64,000 nucleotides of DNA, from assembly GCF_028389875.1 (NCBI RefSeq), contig NC_084668.1, positions 30,548,993 to 30,612,992 of the forward strand. The letters are read 5' to 3'. Position numbers and translations under genes: made by a program. The notes under the pieces were generated by a model. The model saw only the letters and a program-made list of their open reading frames with translations. It was not told the origin of the DNA and did no database searches. Shown one piece after another: positions 27,617 through 37,963 of the stretch; the stretch's first letter is position 1; each line of letters begins with the position of its first letter. The stretch comes from Rhea pennata (taxonomy: Eukaryota; Chordata; Aves; Rheiformes; Rheidae).

Positions 27617-27755
27617 GGGTTAGGCTTAGCTCAGTTGGTTAGAACATAGTGCTAATAATGCCAAGGTTGTGGGTTCGATCCCCTGTGGGCCGCTCGCTTG
27701 AGGGTTGGACTAGATGATCTCCAGAAGTCCCTTCCAACCTTGCCAATTCTATGAT
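27617..27755 (+). mobile_element. tRNA-Ile-derived SINE with CR1 3' tail (TguSINE1-like)
   Basis: The head closely resembles tRNA-Ile(AAT). A pol III box A (TAGCTCAGTTGG) lies at 27628-27639, the anticodon-loop sequence TGCTAATAATGCC follows, and box B (GGTTCGATCCC) lies at 27672-27682. A short linker leads into a CR1 3' end from about 27703 (GGTTGGACTAGATGATCTCC) that finishes with ATTCTATGAT. The CR1 tail implies mobilisation by CR1 reverse transcriptase. The tRNA head has lost acceptor-stem pairing, so this is a SINE, not a working tRNA gene. This layout is described for passerine TguSINE1. It lies in the CAVIN2 intron, opposite to the gene. Confidence 0.9.
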
Positions 27756-28992
27756 ATCCTCCTATGCAAGCTGAAAAAAAACCCAGACCCCTCCCCCCCC
27801 GTGCAGAGATCTCCTCATCTTCCTCCGCGAAGGGCTGTGTGGCTGCTGCGGGCTTGAGCTGCCCTTCTGCAAGAAGGAGCCCATGCTGTTTGCTGTGTTT
27901 GTGTGTACTGCAGGACCTGAAGTTAGGGGAGGGCCCAGGCTGAAGTCATAGGTTTAAATAGGTCTTAACTTCATAGAATTTCGTAGTTTCAGGAAACAAG
28001 CAAACCCAGCCCTCTCCTATTAGGATGCTGCTTTATCCTCCAAATCCTTCCTCGGAATTTTACTGTTATTTCTATGTAAAAATCACTACAAATCACTGCC
28101 ACTAGGCAGTAATGCATTTCATTGACTGAGGCAACTTTAACCACCCAGCACATATACAGCTGTGTTTCATCCTTCTTCTATACATCAGATCTTAAAATAC
28201 TAAACTTTGGTGCTTTTTTCTGAAGGGAGATGCTGTATTTTTTATATCCCATTCTAAGTCTTTAACTCTAATGTTTAGGGGTAGCAGAAGTGATATAAAA
28301 TTGTCTTCACCCAGGTCAAGCTGGTGCACCCTGCCCCGGGAAGCATTTAAAATCTAGATCCTGATTTAGAGGCTGGAGCCAACTGTTGGATAATAGGTCC
28401 TAGGAGATGGCAACACTTTGAATCACAGGAACAGATCTTGCATTACCTGGACTTCCCAAGGTAATTTGTCTTCTAATTTATCCAGCTCCTGGAATAATTT
28501 CCACATTCCTTTTGGGGTGGAAACTACCGTGCTTTGCACAAGCTGTGACTCTTCCTCTCCTGGCTTTAGGAGAGTAATAATTTGGGGAGAACAATGTGTG
28601 GGGGGGGAGGGAGCTTCCTTTCTTGGGGGAAGTGCCGGGGAACTAACCAGCCCTGCCAAGTTTAAGCTGAGTGCTGGTTTTTGTTTTTTTTTTTCCCCCG
28701 AGGGAAAAACTACCAGGGCGTAGGGCAAACAACCAACACAGTTAACCCGAAAGCGACCAGTTTAACAAGACGGATTAGTGCCCCATCCAGGCTGGGGCTG
28801 CTCAAGCTCAGTGTTTTATTCCCCAAACGAGTGAGTTATGGAGGGGTTTTTGGTTGGTTAGTTTTTGAAGCCACGTCCCTGTGCGCAGTTAAGTCTCCGA
28901 CCGCATCATGGCTTAAAAAGGGGAAAATATGCGGGCGGGCGGGCCGCGGCTCAGCAACGCTTGGGCCGGTGCCGGCGCTGCGCGGGCGGGCG

Positions 28993-29016
28993 GCGCTGCG
29001 CTGCGCTGCGCTGCGC
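28993..29016. repeat. GCGCT pentanucleotide repeat beside the CAVIN2 donor
   Basis: Four perfect GCGCT units plus a partial one lie at intron positions +14 to +37 on the minus strand, seven bases past the GTGAGTG donor. The repeat contributes to the extreme GC content of the exon 1 edge. Confidence 0.85.
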
Positions 29017-29029
29017 GGCGCGCACTCAC

Positions 29030-29416
29030 CTGGAAGATGAGCACCTTGAAGCGGTCGCGGCGCAGCAGCTGCGCGTGGTGCTGCTCCAGGCGGCGCACCT
29101 GCGCGCACTGCCGCTCCAGGCGGTCGCGCACGGCGCGCGTGTGCGCGCACACCTTGCGCGACTTCTCCAGCAGCTTCTCCACCGCCGCCCCCGTGGCGCC
29201 GTGGCTGCGACACAGCTTGCCCAGGTCGCCCTGGATGCCGCGCACCGCCCCCTCCAGCCCCCGCTGCCGCTGCTCCATCTGCCGCTGCTGCCCCTCCACC
29301 GCTTCCAGCATCGACACCAGCTTCTCCAGCAGCGCCAGCACCGTCACGGCGCTCACCGGGCCGCCCGCCGCCGCCGCCGCGCCCGCGGCTCCCACCGCGC
29401 CCGCCGCCTCCCCCAT
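29030..29416 (-). CDS. CAVIN2: CAVIN2 (SDPR) exon 1, coding part, residues 1-129
   Basis: This exon encodes the N terminus and the whole HR1 coiled-coil trimerisation region of cavin-2. The chosen ATG (29414-29416) gives MGEAAG, like the MGE start of mammalian cavin-2. It has a good Kozak context, G at -3 and G at +4. Residues 4-20 are almost only Ala and Gly. The conserved core starts at about residue 22 (VSAVTVLALLEKLVSML) and continues through MEQRQRGLEGAVRGIQ, LLEKSRKV, AHTRAVRDRLERQCAQV and HAQLLRR to KVLIFQ at 129. Hydrophobic heptads are visible from about 24 to 112. Cysteines occur at 69, 90 and 104. The donor CAG|GTGAGTG falls at 29030/29029, and 387 nt gives exactly 129 codons, phase 0, joining exon 2. 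Third codon positions are nearly all G or C, unlike exon 2. The long antisense open frames here are by-products of this GC richness. Confidence 0.96.
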
Positions 29417-29466
29417 GGCTGCGCCCGCGGCTCCAGCCGCGCCCGCACCGCCGCTCTTAAGTGCTG

Positions 29467-29494
29467 CCCCGGCCCGGCCCCGGCCCCGGCCCCG
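29467..29494 (-). repeat. GGGGCC-type hexanucleotide run in the CAVIN2 leader
   Basis: On the coding strand this is about four near-perfect GGGGCC units (+ strand CCCCGG), one unit short by a base, located 50-80 nt before the start codon. G-rich hexamers in a leader could form G-quadruplexes in DNA or mRNA (inference). Confidence 0.75.
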
Positions 29495-29573
29495 CCCGGC
29501 CTGGCCCGGCCCGGCGGCCCCGGCTCCGCCCGCCCGGGCTGTCCCAGCGCCGCTCGCTTCTGCCGGTGGAGCG

Positions 29574-29633
29574 CTCTCTTCCTCCTTCCTTCTTTTCTTC
29601 CCCCTTCCTTCCCGTTTCCCCCCTCCTTTCCCC
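29574..29633. repeat. Polypyrimidine/polypurine tract
   Basis: Sixty bases of C and T on the + strand are interrupted by a single G at 29614. The tract sits 160-220 bp upstream of the CAVIN2 start codon. Such tracts can adopt triplex structure and are often nucleosome-poor (general knowledge). Confidence 0.8.
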
Positions 29634-31342
29634 AGCGTGAGTTCCTTCGGGCCTTCCCTGCTGCCCATCCTCCTGCAGCGCAGGCATCATGATGCGCCGA
29701 CGGGTCGCTTCCTCTGCAACTGAAGTTTTGCTGGAGGCTGGACAGGCTTCGAGCTCCGCAGCAGCCTGGCTGAACCACGGCACCTCGGCTGAGGGGCTGC
29801 GGAGCACAGTCGGGCCTTGCCTTGCACGATGCAAAACGTTGGGCTACATGTCGGTGTTTTTCCATCTGTGGCAAAGCCCCGCAGCGGGCCTTGTGCCATT
29901 TCTCCCCTGCCGTCAACAGGGAGGGTGGACTACGTGTGCATCCTGCAAGTGTGCGCTTGCTGTGGTCCTTGGCCAGGCCCCTGGTGCCGTGGGGGCTGCA
30001 GCACGTGCTGGGGGAGTGGGCAGGTGGCAGGCTGGCAAGGAGCAGGCGAACTGGGTGTCCCTGCATTCCTGGCATCTCCCAGCAGTTCCTTGTTGCGTTG
30101 CCAAAGCTCACACAAGGAGGAAACCCAGTGGCCGGGTTGTGTTTTGGTAATGCAGCATCGCCCTGCAGTCGCAGCAGCACAAGCAAGAGTTGCTGAGGAA
30201 AGCCACCCGGAGTAATTCCAGCACTCGGCCCGTTCTTGTGCGCGTCTTGTTCCCGGTGTGTCCTGCTGCCTTAATAAATGGAAACTGGGCAGGCTTCTTG
30301 TTTTAGATTTCAGTCAAACTGCATTTCTGTGCTTATTTTTACCACTAATAAACTCTCACCTTACTCGCGATGTATAGCCAACGCAGAGGGCTGCACTTGG
30401 AGCTACTTGCAGGCTTCGAACACGAGCCTGGCACCAGGGCTGGAATTTGGACTATTTGTGCACAGCACAAAGTTTTCAAGCGGTGCTGTGTGAGAGGCCC
30501 TGACTGAAAACGCCTGTGCTTTGGGAGCATGCAGACCGTTAGTAGTCAGAAATGTCAGGATGTTTGGGACATGAGTCATCTCTGGCTGCTGGAAACTTTC
30601 TCTGGCCTATGCAGGGAACTTCACGTTCTTCCCAAGGTGTGGCCCCGTTTGAGGGGAAGAGCCTGGCTGCATACATTTCAAATTAGTTCACTTTGAAATG
30701 TTTTTAAGCCTATTCACTAATGAAGTGCATTTCTGGCTTTAAAATACTGCCTTTTGAAGGTCTTGCAGACTGGTCTTACACAAAACAATTCTAGCTCGCG
30801 ACTGAACTGCTCCAGAGGGTGTGGCCGCACTCCCCAGGGAGACCGCTGACTAACCTCAGCAGAAATCTCTTGGGTGAAAGTATGCCAGGGTTGGAGAACC
30901 TCAGCTGGAAAAGACAGTGCGTAGGTGGTGAGATGCTGGTGGAACACATAGATCCTCCTTGCAGCCCTACTTTTTTGGTCATACTGTGTCCAAAGATGTA
31001 ACAGTGGAAGGCTGGTGGAAGAAAAAGGCTTTCAGGAAATCTGTATATGCCAATCACTTTATTGCAAGACTATATACGCAAAGCAGAGAAAACAGCCCAG
31101 CGTCAGTGCTGCTTTAAACAGAGCTCTGCAGCTTTTCTACAGCAAGTGCTGAAAGACGGCTTATGCCTTTAATTCTCTCTGTGGGCAGTGTTCATTCCCA
31201 AGGCCAGGACCTGTTCCTACAGTCTGCACTGTGCAGAGGCATGCGGAAGCCTGGTAGGCCTGACTGAGCAATTTTCCAGTTAAGGTGAAAACAATGTAAT
31301 ACACAAAGAGATAATGATTGGAGAGATTGGATGAAACTCAGT

Positions 31343-31361
31343 AAAAAAAAGGGGGGGGGGG
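31343..31361. repeat. A8-G11 homopolymer junction
   Basis: Eight A are followed directly by eleven G. Confidence 0.8.
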
Positions 31362-33110
31362 TTAAAAAATAGATTCTAGTTATTTTAAAAGCTAATGGAT
31401 TCTTGCCTCATTAGGTTATTTATGGCATTTTAGTGAAATTTAATGATCATTGATTGCATTGTTTGGCTGACAAATATGTCTGAAAAGCAGCCTTCTTCTA
31501 ACCATCAGTAGATGGCAGGAGATACCACTAGATCCAGTTGGGGATGGGAGCAAACTGCAGATTTTTTTTCCAGCAGAATTCTTGGAAAATATGGCTTATA
31601 GGGTACTAGGTATTCATGCTGATGCCTGGAGAAAGTTATTTATGATTATAGATCTGAGCTAAATCCTTTCACTATACAGCTTCCTGCTTATTCTGAAGAA
31701 GTTAAATATTAAAACAGTCTAATGTTGGACAGACTGCTTGCTTGGTGGAAGAAGTACCTAGAGATATGATTCATGATGCATGTTGTGGAGATTAATTGGA
31801 TATTCTAATTATGCTAAAAGGATTCTCAGCATTTCTTCTGTGAAAAATTGTAGTGTTGGAAAAACATCTGGAGGAACAGCGATAAACTGGGTGTGGTTAA
31901 AGAGATCAGATATTTTCAGGCTTTCAGTAGGATTGCACCAAAAAGAGCTACTTGACAGGAAGAAACGCTAATCTGTTTATTTAGAATAATATGTAACTGC
32001 TCTCAGGTCTGATCCAAAGCTGTTATCATCAGGGAAAATACTCCTTTGAACTTTAGTGGACTTCAGTCAATCATGCATATGCTGATGTTTTTAAGCACAG
32101 TAAATTTCTTTTTATCTTCTACACTTGACATTTGCCTGGTAACAGGACTTCCTGCTGCAACGCAGATGTTTTTGTTTGTAATTTCTAATACTTGGGTAGA
32201 TACAATGCCTTCATGATTTCTCACATCCTATAGAGAAAAATGTATGGAAGGGCTGTGATCTTTCCTTTTTTTTTCTTGTGCAGAAAACAAAATATTTTAA
32301 TGATATACCATGGAAATGAATAAAAATTAATGTCATAAAAATAATGCAAATGAGTTACTCTTTCCAATCACCAAATGTTCAAACCCCTGAATATTCTGTG
32401 GTGTTACTGTTATTACCTATTTTTTTTTTGGTTGCTATTTTCTTTCATATTGCAACTTCTCTCTCTCAAGTCAAGAGAGCTTGAAAAATGTATTTGGTGA
32501 GTAAATTCACTTAAAAAAATCACCAAGTCTGCCAGAGTTGACGACAAGTAAAGTATGCTGAGACTGTAAAATATGCAGGCTCAGAGGAGAGTGGACATAT
32601 TTTAAAGGCAGAGATCGAAGCAAAACTGTTCTGTTTTTGCTCTCTCCCTGGCTGGCTAAAGGAAACCACTTGATATACAGTTGCTAAAACATTCATGTTT
32701 TTAAAGAGTTGTCATGATTTGCTTGTATTGATACAGGATCCTACCCAGCTTTGTTTCATTCTCTCTCTCTCCGTTTCTGGCTGGGACCTCAATGGAGCCC
32801 GGGAGAAGCCCTTTTTGCTGGGGCGGTGGCAGGGGCCGTGGGGAATGGGGACACGGCAGGATGCCAGGTAGAATGGCAAGAGCCCACCCTGGCGCAGCGG
32901 TGCTCGGGCAGGCTGTCGTTCTCCCCATAGCGCTCTTCAGCAAAGCCGTGGGAGCGGCCAGCCCAGCGCTCCATCCTGGCTCTGTGCCGCTTCCAGCCCT
33001 TCCTCTGCCTGTTTTCCTGTGGAAGGAACAACGAAGCCCCAGCTGGGCCTGTCTGTGTCTCTTTCATGTGGCACAAATACGTTTTTACTCAAAATGTGTT
33101 TTTTTTTCAG

Positions 33111-33308
33111 TTATGATGAGCTGCAGAGAAGTCTCAGCCTGGCTGTGGTCCCTGTCGCCGGACAGACGTGCTCTCCACCCCATCCTCGGTTTGCTCTTTG
33201 GAGCCTGTCTCCCAGAGGTGAAAATCCTTTCTGCATCGACCTTCTTGACCGCACGGCACCTCTATACGATGGAGAAGGTAGACACTGTGTCTTTGTAGTC
33301 TGAATAAA
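33111..33308 (+). other. Candidate terminal exon of a + strand transcript
   Basis: A strong acceptor (nine T then CAG, ending 33110) is followed within 200 nt by AATAAA at 33303-33308 and a T/G-rich stretch. It lies about 3.7 kb from the CAVIN2 CpG island on the opposite strand, where a divergent lncRNA would be expected. No donor or first exon is identified, so this is weak. Confidence 0.2.
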
Positions 33309-36300
33309 CAGTATTTCCTGACTTCTGTTTTGAACCTTCTAAAAAGATTATGCAATTTTTTGAGTTTTTAAGACTTTGAGCCATATATATGTCACAAGGA
33401 AAGCCTGCAAAGCCCCATTGCAGCCAGCGCAAAATACAAAGTATGGTTTCCTAGTTCCCCCTGTGTCACAGTAAAGCAAATGCAGGGACAGTAGCTTTCA
33501 GTTAGCTGTCAGGCCCATCATCACCCACCTGCAGGGTTTCCATGGGGTCCTGGTGGTTCACAGACTCTTGAGTGGCCTTGGTGCTCTCTGCTGTTGCTGG
33601 CAATAGGGGCATTGGCCGGGGGGACGGTCTGCGGGGAAGGTGATAGGAGCTCACTAGCGATGAGGTGGCTACCCAGTGGTACCTCTTCCAGCCAGGTGCT
33701 AAATTACAGCTGTTGATTTTGACACCAGCTGTCAGCTTTGATAATATGTTGCATCTGTAACAAAGCTGTCAAGTTGGCTGAGTTGCCTGATATTTGAAGA
33801 ATCAGATAATTTTTATGCACTTTTTTTTAGTTTTATTGATCAGTTTGAAAAGATAGCAGAGGAGTTTTTTTGCCACGTTGCAGTGTAGATTTTACTGGTG
33901 AGAAACTTCATAGAGGAAAACATTTTACGTTTATTTAAAAAGAAGAAGCATTAAAAAGATTAAATTTACCGGGATCATCTGATATAAGTCAAGAGTTCTT
34001 TCCATGCAAAATCAATGCCTGTGAATTAAATGGACAAAAATTTGAGGTTAACTCACTCATTAGTCACATGATGCTCAGGATAATAAATGTTTTATGCTGG
34101 AGCATTACTGATAATTTATTAGGCATGGAATAATAGGTAAAACAGAATGACAGGAAAGGAAAGAGAGGGGAGTTAATTGGGGAAAGAAGAGCTTCAGGGA
34201 CTGCACATATCATCTTCAGTTTATTGAATTTCATGTCAAAACTCGCATTGACTTTAAAGGTATAGTATGAGGCTATCTAACTTGGAATTTAGGAGTTCTA
34301 GTAGTCAAGGAGGTGGTGGATGAAGTGAGCTATGGAATGTGTGCCATAGCCTAACAAGGAAGGGAGGAGGCCTCCAAGGTGGCTGATGTCTGCTTCCAGA
34401 TGGGGCCAGAGAAGGGACATACCATGACTAGATGAAGAGTAAAGAGAATACACGCAATAATGTCAGAAGTAATGCTGCTTTTACCGAAACAGGGACCAAA
34501 GGGTTAAGGAGCAGCCTCAAATAGTTATTTCTGTGGCTCTTGATTTGTGTTGGGCTGTTACCTGGCATCCTGGGGAGGGGCTTCCTGCACTGTGCAGGAT
34601 TTTTGTCAGGAAAGAGACACCTGATGTAGTGCTAAGGCCAGAGGAAAGAGCTTGGTACTGCATTGCTCCTGCAACGGGTGTTTCACTTCGCTGCCAGTGG
34701 CTTCTTTCAATAAACTAGCATTGCCTTGCCCACCAGTGGCATCACTTACGAATCAGTACCTCTCCTTTTGCTTTACTGACTGGACAAACAGGGAAAAATG
34801 GTCAGCCCTGCTCCAAAGAGTTTTGGAGGTACAGTGTTTGAATGCAGCCCTAATTAAATACAACTGCCTGTTTTTCAGCCTTCCTGTATGGCAACCAACT
34901 GAGTTGTATAGGTATGTCTGCAGCTAACGAGGCTTGGAGGGGAGCAAAACAAACAAAAGGTGGTTTCCTCTTGCTGGAGGGGATTCTCTGAGGGCTAACC
35001 CTGCGTCCCACTAATAGAATTCCTCCTGACAGTCTGCTCCTTCTGTTTCAGTGAAATCTGTGAGTATGTGGTACCGGTGAAATCTCTGCTTTTCAGTCAC
35101 ATTTGATTGAAACTGGCCAAAAGCTTCTGGGGAGATGGAGGCCAGACAGGCCAATTCATTAAACACACATTGTGACGGACTGAATCTTGTGTCATTAGGC
35201 AGCCAAGCTAAAAATACCGATGGGGTTTGTCTCAACAGAAACCATTTCCCCCCTTAGCTGTAGGCTGCTCCTTTGTGTGGTGCCGCATCGAATCCATCCC
35301 TCCGGTTGGAGTGCTCACAGCTAGAGTGATCATTTGAAGAGCTCAGCAGGGAAACTCACATATCACCTGCTTGTTTGAAGGCTGATTCCAGCCACTGCTA
35401 TCAGCCTGCACTTTCAGCAGCACTAAAGTTACAAAATGAAAAGGTATTTTTCCCCTCTTCACACAAAAAGTCACGTTTTATTCTGGTTCATTTCGATTTG
35501 TCCCTGAAGAGGAGATATTAAGGGAGGTACGGAAAAATAGGCTGAAATTAATCTGTCAATCCTTAACACTGCCTTTTGATTTTTTTTTTTAATAATGCCA
35601 TATGTATGTTACGAGCCAATTTCACTGGCAGCATCCCATTTGCGTGGTGCTATAAAACAGTTATGGAAGAAACTTAATGGATGAGAGAAGCAGTAACTGA
35701 TTTATGTCGTTGCACTTGCCACTAAGCAACCTCTTTGGACTAGAACAGATACCCAAACTATGGTGATTATTAACTGGTTCTCTGCGAGCTTTGCTTACAC
35801 AGTGGTATCTTATTTGATTGGTAAAAAATGGTTATTATTATAAGCAGAAGAGGAATATTACTTCAGTTCTACTCAACACATTCAAGATCGTTGCAGCAAT
35901 GACTTCAAAAGAGATGCAGAGGAGGAGGTCCCAACAGTGCATGCCTTCTTGGATGCATCTCAGGCAGGTCTTCATTGCTGTGTCGTGAACTGGAGTTACA
36001 TGCAAGCAGAGCCATGTGGCTCTGCAGTTGAGAGAGGCCATACCTACAGGTTCTGCTTGCACTGCTGGACTGCCCACTCTCCCTCCAGGACTTTTCTCTC
36101 TCACCGTGAGGCCAAAGAATCTTTCTGCTTGTTTCAGAGTAAGTCAGGTCAAAATGATAAACTATTTCTCCAAGAGTATGTTTTGTCTCTGGTTTCTGGA
36201 TATGTGCTTTGTGACGTTACAGCCAGGATTCCTGAGTTCCAGCCATGCCTAGCGTGAAAAGAGCAATAATTTGCCAGTGGTGGAAATATTCCAACAATGC

Positions 36301-37925
36301 CAAGGCCATAAATCTTAGAGCACTCAGGCAATATATGTGTTTGGTTATGTTCTTCTCTGAATGACAGGTGGAACCTGTGCCATGTCTTAAGACTGCGGGT
36401 GGCTCTGGTGTGTATCATGCCGTTGCTTGTGACTGTACAGCATCTCTGACGGCTCAGCCTAATGCTGTGTGCCAGGCCTAGTTTCTGTGGGCAGCAACAA
36501 ATACCGGTAAATGGGGTGGAGTATGATGACCTCCATCAAGGAAGCCTCTCCTTTTACATTTATTGTTAGTATTTATATTTTGAGAGGTAACAGTGTTTCA
36601 GTAGGACATTGGTAATTTAGAGGAAGCGCTTTGTGTATAGGAGCATGCTCTGGGCTAGCAGTTTTGAGATCAGAGGCTGACAGAGGTGAGGGGAAGGGGT
36701 TACCAGTCACCAATGGGTGACAGCAGCACCAGAGAGCATGGGCTGACAAACAGCACCAGAAACTGACTGAATTCATCTCTGCAGCTGACTTTGAGAGGGA
36801 AATTTCAGAGAGAAATTTAGTCTGTGTCTGCTTTTGGAAGCTCTATGAGCAACAAACACTCAAGAAAAAAGGACAGTGTGAGCCCCTGTAACAGACTTTG
36901 AGGAGCGCTGCAAAGAGAGGTGGGAAATGTGGGACAGAAACAGGCCATAAGTAGGTCAGAAGAAAATGTCTCCTGTCACTTCACAGCTGCTAGGGTGAGG
37001 GAGACAACTGGGGAGGCTGCACGCAAGACGACATGTATGCAGAATATTTAGCATGAGGTGAGCAAGTGGAAAACTCTCATTGATGTATGAGATGGCTTCA
37101 GATCTGGGCATTGCGTGGGCCACGAGACTTCTGGTGGGAGAAGAAGGATTTGATGCAAACAGAGCTGTGAAAGGCTGGTTGACAGGTGCCATTTTTGGAG
37201 AGAAGGAACAGACACACCAGAGAAGCCCCCAAGGAAGATGCAGCAGAAGGTGCAGTCGTGGCATGAAAGCTTTGGAAAGCTGAGAGAGCCTGTGGAGAAG
37301 CACTTGGTCATACTGCTTGGTCTCTGGGGCACGCAAGGGAGCAGCATATCGTATGTTCCCTGCAAAGGTCCTTTCCTGACCAGCTACCATCAAGTCCACT
37401 TCCTAGTGGAGGTACCTGACAAGGGCCTGTGTCCTAGCAGGCTACTTAGTGCAAAAAAGAGTAACAGTCTTCAGAGAACAAATATATGAGAGTGGGAAGT
37501 TTGAAGAGTTACTACTGGGAGAAGTTTTAATATTTGGGGAATGAGAAAGATGAAGATGTCTGACAGAAAATGTATCATAATAAAAGAACATGAAACTGCA
37601 ATTTTGCTCTCTTGTGCAAATGGTATCCAGTGGAACTTAATATGCAATGAAGAAACCCACTTCCACTTTATCGACTGGACTAAATCATGTTATGCACAGG
37701 AGACTTCCTTTTGCTGTGTGCCAAATAGTAATAATTCTGAACAGACTTATAGACAAGTAAAAAAATAAGCCACATAAAAATACCATATGTGCCAAGCATT
37801 TTCTGTGTATTTCCTCAGACATTTGAGGAGCGCAATAATAAACTACATTATTTCTTTGAAAAGCAAATTAAGTTTATGTGAAAGGGGAAAAGAATAGTTT
37901 CCTTAGCTTAAGATAAAGGAGACTA

Positions 37926-37928
<3 letters not shown>

Positions 37929-37960
<32 letters not shown>
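37929..37960. repeat. (CA)16 microsatellite
   Basis: A perfect dinucleotide run, likely polymorphic. Confidence 0.95.

Positions 37961-37963
<3 letters not shown>

Larger units (their letters stand above)
22722..29029 (-). other. CAVIN2: CAVIN2 single intron, about 6.3 kb
   Basis: The intron runs from donor GTGAGTG (29029 downward) to acceptor TTTCAG (22722), with a pyrimidine-rich run before the AG. The two-exon structure and the site after the LIFQ codons match cavin-2 in other vertebrates (family knowledge). It holds a tRNA-derived SINE in antisense orientation to the gene, an A-rich tract at 25012-25070, a short ACTT/ATT-type tandem repeat at 24257-24301, and a GCGCT repeat next to the donor. 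The rest is unique-looking sequence without any open frame I would call a gene. Confidence 0.93.
29417..29700 (-). promoter_or_regulatory. CAVIN2: CAVIN2 CpG-island promoter and 5' leader
   Basis: This is the upstream part of a GC- and CpG-rich island that starts at about 28925 and covers exon 1. I see no TATA box at a sensible distance from the ATG, so a TATA-less, dispersed-start promoter is likely. A GC-box-like CCGCCCGCCC lies at 29526-29535. A GGGGCC-type run lies at 29467-29494, and a pure pyrimidine tract (+ strand) at 29574-29633 marks the island edge. The transcription start cannot be fixed by eye. Confidence 0.6.

Noticed and set aside
27617-27692. Functional tRNA-Ile gene
   Set aside because: The tRNA-like head has mismatched acceptor-stem ends and is fused to a CR1 tail, which marks a SINE.
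28865-30215. Long + and - strand open frames of 120-277 codons around CAVIN2 exon 1
   Set aside because: They overlap in several frames, arise from the stop-poor GC-rich island, are dominated by low-complexity Ala, Arg and Pro, and show no domain. Only the CAVIN2 frame has homology.
32792-33298. 168-codon + strand open frame
   Set aside because: Low-information translation of a GC-rich patch, and the candidate acceptor at 33110 falls in the middle of it.
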